This document shows positions 8,903 through 17,425 of a stretch of 64,000 nt of DNA, piece after piece (position 1 is the stretch's first letter; each line of letters begins with the position of its first letter). Origin of the DNA: Pantoea alfalfae (lineage in GTDB: Bacteria > Pseudomonadota > Gammaproteobacteria > Enterobacterales > Enterobacteriaceae); NCBI RefSeq assembly GCF_019880205.1, contig NZ_CP082296.1, forward strand, positions 62,001 to 126,000, read 5' to 3'. The notes under the pieces were generated by a model. That model saw nothing but the letters and a program-made list of their open reading frames with translations. It did not search any database and was not told where the DNA came from. The translations under genes and the position numbers were made by a program.

Positions 8903-9970
8903 TTATTTCGGGATGACTTTTTCCGCTTTCAGCTTATCAAACAGCTGTGTAAAGGAGTCCAGCGTACTGCGATAACCGGTAAAGCCCGCTTTTCGGCTCT
9001 TACTCATGTCGGTAAAGGCTTCCATCGGACGACCCAGGTCGGCATCGGTATGCCACCACGAGGCCAGCTTAGTCACATCGGCCTCACGCAGCTGATGCTG
9101 CTCTGCTATTGCCCGCCATGCGCTCTCAGCTTCCTGCATGCGATCTTCCAGCGGCATCATCTTCGCCGGGTAGTCTGCAGCTTCGATACCGAAATAGTCA
9201 GCCAGTTTTGGCCACATCCAGTTCCAGCGGAACACATCGCCATTTACCGCGTTGAAATCCTGATTAGCGGCGTTTGGTGACGTTGCCGCCCAATGCAATT
9301 GCTCGGCCAGCAGACCCGCATCGGTCATATCAGCGACACCATTCCACTGCTCTGGCGAACCCGGGAAGATAAACGGCCAGCCCTTCTCTTTGCACAGCGT
9401 CGCATAAACCGCCAGCGTCTGTCCCATGTTCATCGCATTGCCTACGGCATAGCCGATGATGGTATGCGGACGGTGCACGCTCCAGCGATAGTCATACTTA
9501 TCTGCGCCCGCGAACACTTCATCTTCCTGCGCATAATAAAAGTTATCGACCGGCTGACGCCCCTGCTCCTCACGGAACGGCGTAACCGGCACGGCGCCTT
9601 TACCGTAGGCTTCAAACGGACCCAGATAGTGCTTCAGTCCGGTCACCAGCGCGACATGCGAACCTTTGAGGCGTTCACCGAGTGCTTCAATCACATTGCG
9701 AACCATGCCGCCGTTGACGCGGATATTCTCTTTCTCATTTTCCTGACGCGCCCAGACGCTGAAAAACAGCGCATCCGGTTTTACCTCTTTCAGTGCTTCA
9801 CGGACAGCCTCTGCATCGGTCAGATCGGCTGTCAGGCTGGTTGCGCCTTCAGGTACGGCACCACGTCCGCGTGACAGGCCACTGACCTGCCAGCCTTCCT
9901 GCTGTAATTTATCTGCCAGTGCGCGACCAATAACGCCGCTGATGCCCACAATTAAAGCGTGCTTTTTCAT
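8903..9970 (-). CDS. PRISE-like SDR (progesterone 5-beta-reductase/iridoid synthase family)
   Basis: A 355-residue extended SDR. The N-terminal ALIVGISGVIGRALA holds the NADPH-binding GxxGxxG. The catalytic-region NFYYAQED and the HRPHTIIGY segment are typical of the PRISE family, whose members reduce activated C=C bonds of enones. In bacteria the natural substrate is unknown. The gene is divergent from a LysR regulator at 10071, which probably controls it. The start ATG at 9970 has an AGGAG-type site upstream. Confidence 0.8.
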   Translation of the reverse strand: MKKHALIVGISGVIGRALADKLQQEGWQVSGLSRGRGAVPEGATSLTADLTDAEAVREALKEVKPDALFFSVWARQENEKENIRVNGGMVRNVIEALGERLKGSHVALVTGLKHYLGPFEAYGKGAVPVTPFREEQGRQPVDNFYYAQEDEVFAGADKYDYRWSVHRPHTIIGYAVGNAMNMGQTLAVYATLCKEKGWPFIFPGSPEQWNGVADMTDAGLLAEQLHWAATSPNAANQDFNAVNGDVFRWNWMWPKLADYFGIEAADYPAKMMPLEDRMQEAESAWRAIAEQHQLREADVTKLASWWHTDADLGRPMEAFTDMSKSRKAGFTGYRSTLDSFTQLFDKLKAEKVIPK

Positions 9971-10070
9971 TTGATTTCTCCTCGTTTTGCGTAATGCTAA
10001 GCCTAATAGAGAATTCAGTTCTTATCTCTGGCATTTATTCACAGCATTCTCAACCTGAGTTCACTAATCG

Positions 10071-10973
10071 ATGCACGATCATCGCCTTAAAGATATTCTC
10101 CCGTTTGTCGCCAGCGTGGAGTGTGGCAGCTTTACCGCCGCGGCTGAACGTCTGCACGTGACCGGCTCGGCGGTCAGCAAGAGCATCAGCCGACTGGAAG
10201 CGCGCTTAGGCTCGCGGCTGCTGGAGCGCACCACGCGTAGACTGAATCTGACCGACGCGGGCAGCGCCTATTATCAGACCTGTCTGCGGGTGCTGGAGGA
10301 TCTGGCCGAAGCCGAGGCGGTACTGGCGGCTCAGCGCACCATTCCTTCCGGCCGGCTGCGTCTGGCGGTGCCCACCACCTATGGCCGCCTCAACGTCATG
10401 CCGCTGCTGATGCCCTTCTGCCAGCAAAATCCAGAGCTGGCACTGAGCCTGAGTTTGTCCGATCGCTTTGTTGACCTGTTTGAGGAAGGCGTGGATGTGG
10501 CGGTGCGGATCGGCGGTGCACCCGACCTTCCCGCGTCGCTGGGCTGGCGTAACATGGGTCGCGAGAAGATGCAGTTCTGTGCCTCTCCCGCTTATCTGGC
10601 CCGGGAAGGCCGTCCTGAAAATGAAGCAGCGCTGCTGAACCATCCCGCCATTCTTTATGAGCGTGTGGATGGCACAACCAAACCCTGGCTATTTACCACC
10701 GAAGATGGACAGCCCCACTGGCGCGACGTGCCCTACCGGCTGGCGCTGGGCGACGTCGATGCACAGCTTCAGGCAGTCATTGCCGGGCTGGGTGTCGCGC
10801 AGATGCCCTCATGGTTGATTCAGCGCGCCGTGGCCGCCAGTGAACTGGAAATTATTATGCCGCAGTTACAGCCCGACGGGCTGACGCTGAGCGTGGTGTG
10901 GCCACGCCGCAAACAGTTCCTGCCAAAAGTGGACGCGCTATTATCAGCGCTAAACGCCCTGGCCATTCGCTGA
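10071..10973 (+). CDS. LysR-family transcriptional regulator
   Basis: A 300-residue LTTR with an N-terminal winged helix (SFTAAAERLHVTGSAVSKSISRLEARLG, residues ~21-48, given here in part) and a periplasmic-binding-protein-like effector domain from ~90. It belongs to the large DsdC/PecT-like group of short-range LTTRs common in enterobacteria. It is divergently transcribed from the PRISE reductase with a 100-bp shared promoter, the classic LTTR arrangement, so that gene is the likely target. Confidence 0.9.
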   Translation: MHDHRLKDILPFVASVECGSFTAAAERLHVTGSAVSKSISRLEARLGSRLLERTTRRLNLTDAGSAYYQTCLRVLEDLAEAEAVLAAQRTIPSGRLRLAVPTTYGRLNVMPLLMPFCQQNPELALSLSLSDRFVDLFEEGVDVAVRIGGAPDLPASLGWRNMGREKMQFCASPAYLAREGRPENEAALLNHPAILYERVDGTTKPWLFTTEDGQPHWRDVPYRLALGDVDAQLQAVIAGLGVAQMPSWLIQRAVAASELEIIMPQLQPDGLTLSVVWPRRKQFLPKVDALLSALNALAIR

Positions 10974-11133
10974 CACCGGCCTGTTTTTTTGACTGCGGTT
11001 GGGATGTTTCATCCTGACCCTTTTTATTTTCTTTTTGCCGCCGTGCATTCCTGACTGTTCTGCCCCGTCTGAAATACCCCCAATCTGTTATTCCCCCAAA
11101 TAATCCCTTTAACTTCAAAGGGCTTATTTGGGA

Positions 11134-11153
11134 TTTGATGGAATCCCATCAAA
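11134..11153. promoter_or_regulatory. 20-bp palindromic operator candidate upstream of the inositol-type operon
   Basis: TTTGATGG-AATC-CCATCAAA is a perfect 8-bp inverted repeat, overlapped by a second one, TGGGATT-tgatgg-AATCCCA (11129-11148). It lies 140 bp upstream of the transporter start. No regulator is encoded beside it. It resembles a site for a dimeric sugar-operon repressor, but the protein is unknown. The rest of 10974-11293 shows no gene. Confidence 0.5.
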
Positions 11154-11293
11154 ATAAAAAACGCGAAAGGCTTGAGCTCACATAATGAAAACTAAGTTTC
11201 AAATATAATTTAACCCGAAATAAAAATATCAGTAGGGTGATGGCTTCTTCATGTTCTGACGTTTTGTCTTTGTTGTTATTGCCAGGAGTATTC

Positions 11294-12736
11294 ATGGAAA
11301 AAGAACTTTATATCTCGTCGAACCCGGCCTCCGGTCCAAATAGCGCCACCCGCACCGAGCCTTTTGTGAAGATTATTGCGCTGGTTGCTACCCTGGGTGG
11401 ATTGCTGTTTGGTTATGACACCGGCGTGGTTTCGGGCGCGTTACTGTTTATGCGCGGCGATTTGCATCTTACCCCGTTTACCACCGGGCTGGTCACCAGC
11501 TCCCTGCTGTTTGGTGCCGCCTTCGGCGCGCTGGCTGCCGGTCATCTGGCGGATGGTCTGGGCAGACGCCGCATCATCATTGCGCTGGCGCTGATCTTCG
11601 CTTTTGGCGCTGTCGGCTCGGCGCTGGCGCCTGATGTCACCTGGATGATCGCTTCTCGCCTGTTCCTGGGCTTTGCCGTGGGCGGTGCTGCCGCGACCGT
11701 GCCGGTCTACATCGCAGAAATCGCCCCCGCCAATAAACGTGGCCAGCTGGTCACCCTGCAGGAACTGATGATCGTCAGCGGTCAGCTGCTGGCGTATATC
11801 TCCAACGCCACCTTTAACGATATCTGGGGCGGCGAAAATACCTGGCGCTGGATGCTGGCGCTGTCGATTGTCCCCGCCGCTCTGCTCTGGATCGGCATGA
11901 TATTTATGCCTGAAACCCCGCGCTGGCACGTAATGAAAGGCCGCAGTCAGGCAGCGCGTGAGGTGCTGGAAAAAACCCGCGCCGCTGAAGATGTGGAGTG
12001 GGAACTGGAAGAGATTGAAGAAACCATCGAAGAGAACCGGCAGCGAGGTAAAGGCCGCCTGCGCGATCTCGCGACGCCATGGCTGATGAAAATCTTCCTG
12101 CTGGGCGTGGGCATCGCTGCGATTCAGCAGCTGACTGGCGTCAATACCATTATGTATTACGCACCTACTATGCTGACCGCAGCCGGACTCAGCAACGATG
12201 CCGCGCTGTTTGCCACCATTGCGAATGGTGTGATTTCGGTAGTGATGACACTGGTGGGTATCTGGTTAATCGGCAAAACGGGACGTCGCCCGCTGGTATT
12301 AATCGGTCAGATGGGCTGCACCTGCTGCCTGTTCTTTATCGGGCTGGTCTGCTGGCTGATGCCGGAATACCTCAACGGCACGGTCAACCTGCTGCGGGCT
12401 TATCTGGTGCTGGCGGGCATGTTGATGTTTCTCTGCTTCCAGCAGGGCGCATTGTCACCGGTCACCTGGCTGCTGCTGTCGGAAATCTTCCCCGCCCGGA
12501 TGCGTGGCATCTGTATGGGTGGCGCGGTCTTCTCACTGTGGATCGCCAATTTCGCCATCTCCATGGCCTTCCCGCTGTTATTAGCCGCGTTTGGTCTGGC
12601 CGGTGCCTTCTTTATATTCGCCCTGATTGGCATCGGCGGCTCTGTATTTGTTGTGAAGTTTATTCCCGAGACCCGGGGAAGAAGTCTTGAGCAGGTCGAG
12701 CACTATTTCTATGCGCTTTATAACGGCAAAAAATAA
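11294..12736 (+). CDS. MFS sugar porter, inositol/hexose:H+ symporter (IolT/XylE-like)
   Basis: A 480-residue twelve-helix sugar porter. The family signatures are present: GGLLFGYDTGVVSGA in helix 1, DGLGRRR after helix 2, the PETPRW motif before the central loop, QQLTGVNTIMYYAP in helix 7, and PETRGRSLEQ at the C-terminus. It is closest to IolT-type myo-inositol symporters, an assignment strengthened by the IolI- and IolG-like genes downstream. The ATG at 11294 is preferred because AGGAG lies 5 nt upstream; upstream in-frame ATGs near 11237 lack this. Confidence 0.85.
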   Translation: MEKELYISSNPASGPNSATRTEPFVKIIALVATLGGLLFGYDTGVVSGALLFMRGDLHLTPFTTGLVTSSLLFGAAFGALAAGHLADGLGRRRIIIALALIFAFGAVGSALAPDVTWMIASRLFLGFAVGGAAATVPVYIAEIAPANKRGQLVTLQELMIVSGQLLAYISNATFNDIWGGENTWRWMLALSIVPAALLWIGMIFMPETPRWHVMKGRSQAAREVLEKTRAAEDVEWELEEIEETIEENRQRGKGRLRDLATPWLMKIFLLGVGIAAIQQLTGVNTIMYYAPTMLTAAGLSNDAALFATIANGVISVVMTLVGIWLIGKTGRRPLVLIGQMGCTCCLFFIGLVCWLMPEYLNGTVNLLRAYLVLAGMLMFLCFQQGALSPVTWLLLSEIFPARMRGICMGGAVFSLWIANFAISMAFPLLLAAFGLAGAFFIFALIGIGGSVFVVKFIPETRGRSLEQVEHYFYALYNGKK

Positions 12737-12834
12737 CCTTTGCATGCTCTGTGTTAAATAAATAACGGCCCGTGTCATGAGGCATGACGACCCGACCGCC
12801 CTTAGCACCTCACCAATAATTTAAGGAAATCGTT

Positions 12835-13662
12835 ATGAGCCTGAATATTCCCAATGCGCGCTTTTGCGTTAATCGTAAAATAGCGCCCAGCCTGAGTATC
12901 CCGCAGTTTTTTAAACTGGTCAGCCAGCTCGGTATTCATAATGTCGAACTGCGCAATGATATGCCCAGCGGACGCGTTACCGACGATCTCAGCGGCGATG
13001 AGGTAAAAGCGCTGGCGCATGAGTCAGGCATCCGGATTGTTACCATCAATGCGCTCTACCCGTTCAACCAGCTGAATGAAGAGGTGCTGCAACGCGCCCG
13101 CCAGCTGTTAAGCGATGCGCAGGCCGTCGGCGCCGAATCGCTGGTGCTCTGCCCGCTCAACGACGGCACGCCCATCAGCGCTGCCGACAGCGAAAGCGCG
13201 CTGAAAACCCTGGCCCCGCTGTTCGCTGAGGCAGGCATTCAGGGGCTGGTGGAACCGCTGGGTTTCCCGCAAAGCTCGCTGCGTTCGGCGACTCAGGCGC
13301 AGACGCTGATCCGCGAGGCGGCCGTGCCTTTCCGCTTGCTGATCGACACCTTTCATCATCATCTGTTTGAAGAGGCCGAACAGACTTTTGAGCAGGAAAT
13401 CGACATTCAGCAAATCGGTCTGGTTCACCTCTCCGGCGTCACCGACCCGCGCCCGGTCAGCGAACTGACCGACGAAGAGCGCATCATGCTCAGCGCAGAT
13501 GACAGATTGCGCAGTAAACAGCAGGTCGAACGCCTGGAGAAGATGGGCTACACCGGCCTTTACGCCTTTGAGCCGTTCTCCTCCGTGATGAATAGCTGGC
13601 AGGAAGCGGACATCACCCGCGAAATTCGCAACAGCATCCAGCTGTTAAACCACTCAGCGTAA
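12835..13662 (+). CDS. Sugar phosphate isomerase/epimerase (IolI-like TIM barrel)
   Basis: A 275-residue xylose isomerase-like TIM barrel (AP endonuclease 2 family). Metal and substrate segments are visible: VEPLGFP, LLIDTFHHHLFEE and VHLSGVTDPRP, with the final AFEPFSS. IolI converts 2-keto-myo-inositol to 1-keto-D-chiro-inositol. Position between an inositol-type porter and an IolG-like dehydrogenase supports that role, though other inosose or sugar isomerisations are possible. TAAGGA precedes the ATG, and only 9 bp separate it from the next gene. Confidence 0.8.
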   Translation: MSLNIPNARFCVNRKIAPSLSIPQFFKLVSQLGIHNVELRNDMPSGRVTDDLSGDEVKALAHESGIRIVTINALYPFNQLNEEVLQRARQLLSDAQAVGAESLVLCPLNDGTPISAADSESALKTLAPLFAEAGIQGLVEPLGFPQSSLRSATQAQTLIREAAVPFRLLIDTFHHHLFEEAEQTFEQEIDIQQIGLVHLSGVTDPRPVSELTDEERIMLSADDRLRSKQQVERLEKMGYTGLYAFEPFSSVMNSWQEADITREIRNSIQLLNHSA

Positions 13663-13671
13663 GGAATCATT

Positions 13672-14682
13672 ATGACCATTAATATTGGTGTTATCGGCAC
13701 CGGCGCAATCGGCCGCGAACATATCCGCCGTTGCAGTACCGTTTTACAGAATGCGCGCGTGGTGGCACTCAACGATATCAACCGTGACAACTGCCAGCAG
13801 ATTATTGACGAACTGACGCCGGAAGCGCGCATTTATGACAATGCGATTGATCTGATCAACGACCCACAGGTTAACGCGGTGCTGGTTACCTCCTGGGGTC
13901 CGACGCATGAAGCCTTTGTGCTGGCCTGTATTGAGGCGGGTAAAGCAGTATTCTGCGAAAAACCGCTGGCGGTCACCGCGCAGGGCTGTATAAACATTGT
14001 GGAAGCAGAAATTAAGGCAGGACGTCAGCTGGTGCAGGTCGGGTTTATGCGCCCTTACGACAGCGGCTATCGCGCACTAAAAGCGGTGATCGACAGCGGC
14101 GAGATTGGTGAGCCGCTGATGCTGCACTGCGCGCACCGTAATCCGGAAGTGGGCGACAGCTACACCACCGACATGGCGATCACTGACACGCTGATCCACG
14201 AACTTGATGTGCTGCGCTGGCTGCTGAATGATGACTATGCCAGCGTGCAGGTGATCTTCCCGCGTAAAACCCGTAAGGCGTCGTCCCACCTGCATGACCC
14301 GCAGATCGTGCTGCTGGAGACTACCAAAGGCGCACGCATTGATGTCGAAATTTTCGTGAACTGTGAATATGGTTACGACATTCAGTGTGAAGTAGTGGGT
14401 GAAAGCGGCATTGCCCGCCTGCCGGAGCCGGTTTCGGTGCAACTGCGCAGCGCGGCTAAGCTCTCCACCACCATTCTGACGGACTGGAAAAAGCGCTTTA
14501 TTGATGCGTATGACGTAGAGTTACAGGCCTTTATCAACAACGTCATCAGCGGCGAGATGACCGGTCCCTCCGCGTGGGATGGCTATGCCGCTGCCGTCGC
14601 CGCCGATGCCTGCGTCGTGGCGCAAACGTCTGGCGGGATCGTGCCGGTAACTATGCCAGCCAGACCAGCCTTTTATTGCTGA
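13672..14682 (+). CDS. iolG: Inositol 2-dehydrogenase-like oxidoreductase (Gfo/Idh/MocA family)
   Basis: A 336-residue Gfo/Idh/MocA protein. An N-terminal Rossmann fold ([14 protein letters not shown]) is followed by the catalytic-lysine motif FCEKPLA and the DTLIHELD Asp/His pair typical of IolG, which oxidises myo-inositol to 2-inosose with NAD+. With the upstream porter and IolI-like epimerase it forms a three-gene operon able to import an inositol and interconvert inososes. The later steps (iolB, C, D, E) are not in this window. The substrate could be scyllo- or chiro-inositol. Confidence 0.8.
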   Translation: MTINIGVIGTGAIGREHIRRCSTVLQNARVVALNDINRDNCQQIIDELTPEARIYDNAIDLINDPQVNAVLVTSWGPTHEAFVLACIEAGKAVFCEKPLAVTAQGCINIVEAEIKAGRQLVQVGFMRPYDSGYRALKAVIDSGEIGEPLMLHCAHRNPEVGDSYTTDMAITDTLIHELDVLRWLLNDDYASVQVIFPRKTRKASSHLHDPQIVLLETTKGARIDVEIFVNCEYGYDIQCEVVGESGIARLPEPVSVQLRSAAKLSTTILTDWKKRFIDAYDVELQAFINNVISGEMTGPSAWDGYAAAVAADACVVAQTSGGIVPVTMPARPAFYC

Positions 14683-14691
14683 CAGGCAAAA

Positions 14692-14714
14692 TGCACGGTG
14701 GATCCCACCGTGCA
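14692..14714. terminator. Hairpin after the iol-type operon (terminator-like)
   Basis: TGCACGGTGG-ATC-CCACCGTGCA: a perfect 10-bp stem immediately after the operon. No T-run follows (the next bases are C-rich, then CTTTTC), so termination may be Rho-assisted. It separates this operon from the convergent yfiB. Confidence 0.5.
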
Positions 14715-14818
14715 CGTCCCTATCCCGCCCCCCCTTTTCAGCGACGCTTCCCGCTATAGGTAATCAGGCGATCCGCTATGTTTAATGCGGGCCGCAAAAT
14801 TACGCGGCCGCTGAATAA

Positions 14819-15292
14819 TTACGGCGCGGTGATGACAATAGCCACGCGCCGGTTCTGCGCACGTCCCTGCGCGCTATTGTTGCTGGCAACCGGTGCACTC
14901 ATGCCCAGGCCACGCGTCATAACATTTTCACGCGGTATCGCCGCGCCTTCCGCCCACTGAGCCGCGACCGCGTTTGCTCTTTTCAACGACAGCTGCTGAT
15001 TATAATCCGGCTTGCCGTAATTATCGGTATACCCGTCGATGCGCACATGCTCAATACCGGTCGACGCCAGACTTTTCGCCATTCCCTGAATGGTGAGCTT
15101 ACTCGAGGGTGTCAGCTCTGATTCATTTACACCAAACAGGATCTTATCAGATAAGCCTAATCCCCAGCCTTCCAGGTTCTGCGTGAATCCGGCGCTTTTC
15201 ATCGCTGCGATTTGCGCGTCGCTAAAACGCGCTTTCGACTGACAACCGACCAGCGCCAGAGTAACCAATAGCAGGGAAAGGTTTTTCTTCAT
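14819..15292 (-). CDS. yfiB: YfiB, OmpA-like outer-membrane lipoprotein
   Basis: A 157-residue lipoprotein precursor with a lipobox (LALVGC, Cys17) and a C-terminal OmpA-type peptidoglycan-binding domain (VRIDGYTDNYGKPDYNQQLSLKRA in part, then GLGMSAPVASN). It is the last gene of yfiR-dgcN-yfiB. In this system YfiB in the outer membrane binds the periplasmic repressor YfiR and relieves inhibition of the diguanylate cyclase. It starts 2 bp after dgcN, indicating co-translation. Confidence 0.9.
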   Translation of the reverse strand: MKKNLSLLLVTLALVGCQSKARFSDAQIAAMKSAGFTQNLEGWGLGLSDKILFGVNESELTPSSKLTIQGMAKSLASTGIEHVRIDGYTDNYGKPDYNQQLSLKRANAVAAQWAEGAAIPRENVMTRGLGMSAPVASNNSAQGRAQNRRVAIVITAP

Positions 15293-15294
15293 AT

Positions 15295-16503
15295 TTACGC
15301 CCTATTTATTCGCTTGTTTTTGTACATATTCATATCGGCACGTTCGAGGATCGATTCAACCGTATCGCCAGGTCGTGACCAGGCGTAGCCAATAGTCACC
15401 GAAGTTGTAACCGGCATGTCATCCGTAATAAGGATGCGTTCCCCAATGGTGTCATTAATGCGCTGCATGAGCTGCTGTAACTGCGCCTCACTCGTCCGGC
15501 TGTTGACCAGCATGGCAAATTCATCGCCCCCTAATCGTGCGACTACATCCTGTTCAGTCGCCAGCGATAAAAGACGCGATCCTATCGCTTTTAATACCTC
15601 ATCCCCGGCGGCATGGCCCCAGTTATCATTGATGCTCTTGAAGCGATCGCCATCCAGAAACAACAGCGCAAAGCGCTCGTGATCGTCTGGCTGGTCAAGG
15701 CGCTGTGTCAGGCGAGCAGAGAAGGCGCTGCGGTTGGCAAGACCGGTCAGCGGATCGGACAGGGCTTTAGCTGCCAGCGAGCGATTGTCACGCATCAGCG
15801 ACGCCTTCAGTGATTGCATTTCCATCAGCAGGGAGTTGAGGTCATCTGAAAAGAGCTGAAATTCTCTGATTGGGCCACCCGGAATACGCAGGGAAAAATC
15901 ACCCGAATGAATGACATAGTGAATCGAACTGGTAATGGTACGCAGTGTCGCAATCATACCCCGATGCAGAAACTCACTCAGCATCAGCGAGATAATCAGT
16001 ACGCAGAGCATCCCTATGGAGAGAATCATGAATGAGTATTGAAGGAAACTCACCGCGCCGGTTACGGTCCCTTCCAGCATTAGCGTACCAACAGCCACGT
16101 CAGCATGAAGAATCTCAACGTTAAGTGGTTTGTGATAAATCCACTCACGCAGCAACCGCGAAAACCAGCCCGTCTGTTCCCGCTGTGCATTCCACTGGAC
16201 CAGAACCAGCTGATCCCGTGTAACCAGCTTCGCAGAAGCGTACATGCCTTCATTGCCAAGCCGTTCGATTTTATTACGTGCATCGTAGCTATCGGCAAAA
16301 ACGGTTGCCGCGGTGAGCGTGGTACTTAGCGTCGAGCCGATTAATTCGAGGTTTCGTTTCTCATAATTTTTAATAAAAAGCAGCGACGTCGATGAGAGCA
16401 ACAGCCAGCACAACAGTAATATCACCGCCGAATTGATGGTGCTTATTTTGCGCAGTTTATTGCGGATGGATGATTTATCGTGCTTTAGTTTATCGAATTT
16501 CAT
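15295..16503 (-). CDS. dgcN: DgcN (YfiN) membrane diguanylate cyclase
   Basis: A 402-residue cyclase. TM helix 1 spans ~20-42, a periplasmic CHASE8 region ~45-150, TM2 ~157-178, then HAMP and a C-terminal GGDEF domain with an intact RLGGDEF active site. It makes cyclic-di-GMP and is held off by periplasmic YfiR. The four residues where the inhibitory I-site RxxD would lie read TEQD, so product inhibition at the standard site looks absent. The ATG at 16503 is one nt past the yfiR stop, so the genes are translationally linked; an upstream in-frame extension into yfiR is unlikely. Confidence 0.9.
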   Translation of the reverse strand: MKFDKLKHDKSSIRNKLRKISTINSAVILLLCWLLLSSTSLLFIKNYEKRNLELIGSTLSTTLTAATVFADSYDARNKIERLGNEGMYASAKLVTRDQLVLVQWNAQREQTGWFSRLLREWIYHKPLNVEILHADVAVGTLMLEGTVTGAVSFLQYSFMILSIGMLCVLIISLMLSEFLHRGMIATLRTITSSIHYVIHSGDFSLRIPGGPIREFQLFSDDLNSLLMEMQSLKASLMRDNRSLAAKALSDPLTGLANRSAFSARLTQRLDQPDDHERFALLFLDGDRFKSINDNWGHAAGDEVLKAIGSRLLSLATEQDVVARLGGDEFAMLVNSRTSEAQLQQLMQRINDTIGERILITDDMPVTTSVTIGYAWSRPGDTVESILERADMNMYKNKRINRA

Positions 16504-16504
16504 T

Positions 16505-17065
16505 TCATTCACTTCCCTCGCGGGAGAGCAAAAGCACATCCGGATTCACTCTGACACCGCTTCTGGCAAGTGAATCGAGATTAACGGAAAAATGCGTATG
16601 GTCCGGTTGAAAAATCAGACAAAAAGCGGCGCCCAGCGTGCATTCCGCATTGTTCTCTGCAAGGGTAAGCACCGCTCTTCCCTTCAGCTTCTCAATAATG
16701 TCCACCTGCTGCTGCGGTGTCTGATCGCCGAAATAAATGGCATCGCATCGATGCATTGCAGAATCACCTGCACCCGCAAGATAGAGAACGGTGAATGTCG
16801 CGGCCGCAGCGGCGCTATTTTCCGGCAAAGAGAGATGGCGTGCTGAAGTAAAAACACATAATTCAGGCGGCCTGTTTAAATTTTGCCAGTGAGTGAAACT
16901 GATGATGCCGCTAACGATACGATTAGCTTTGTCATCTTTTGTCCCGGCCAGCGCAATAGGGGGATGAAGAAACAGCAGAATAAGTAGCGCCAGGGCGAGC
17001 TGGCAGATGCGGCGCAGCAGAAGCAGCACATCGACATTATGATGCAGGTGATATTTATGGGTCAT
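16505..17065 (-). CDS. yfiR: YfiR, periplasmic inhibitor of DgcN
   Basis: A 186-residue YfiR family protein with a hydrophobic export segment (LALALLILLFLHPPIALA) after a long basic/His-containing N-terminus. Four cysteines (ELCVF, HRCDA, AECTLGAAFC) match the two-disulfide pattern of the family, including the pair spaced by seven. YfiR binds the periplasmic part of DgcN and represses it; oxidation-sensitive folding and YfiB modulate this. The ATG at 17065 is chosen; an upstream TTG would give an unlikely extension. Confidence 0.85.
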   Translation of the reverse strand: MTHKYHLHHNVDVLLLLRRICQLALALLILLFLHPPIALAGTKDDKANRIVSGIISFTHWQNLNRPPELCVFTSARHLSLPENSAAAAATFTVLYLAGAGDSAMHRCDAIYFGDQTPQQQVDIIEKLKGRAVLTLAENNAECTLGAAFCLIFQPDHTHFSVNLDSLARSGVRVNPDVLLLSREGSE

Positions 17066-17425
17066 ACTGCGTTCCGGTAATACTACGCACGGCAGGAGAG
17101 CTGAATAAGCGCGCAAATATTAACATAGCGCTGGTTACGCTTGCACACAGAATTTTCTTAGCTATAGATCATTCTGCTTATACTTTCAGACAGGTTCATT
17201 CACGGAATATTCGTTGGTCGTAACAGCTTCTGATAGCGAACGCCGACGGAGAATTACCTTACTTCACCGGCTTTTTCTGGTGGGTGATAACGTCTCTCTT
17301 TTGGTAAAGCAATTCGCCAGGCTTTTCGTTTCAAGGCGCAGACTGGATAAAGACGCCTGTAATAACGTGATGCTGATAATGCATCGCCAGCGATATTCCG
17401 CAATTAACCTGTCCAACCAATACCC
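17066..17425. other. Gene-free gap between yfiR and malT
   Basis: About 360 bp. It should hold the yfiR promoter at its left and the malT transcript end at its right. An imperfect CCCACCAG/CCGGTGAAG stem on the minus strand is too weak to call as a terminator. The plus-strand open frame here is rich in arginine with no family resemblance and no ribosome site, so I do not call it. Confidence 0.4.

Noticed and set aside
13848..13862. FNR-like TTGAT...ATCAA inside the iolG-like gene
   Set aside because: The spacer is three, not four, and it lies within a coding region.
14787..14811. GCGGGCCGC/GCGGCCGC hairpin downstream of yfiB as a terminator
   Set aside because: The stem has a bulge and no T-run follows on the minus strand.
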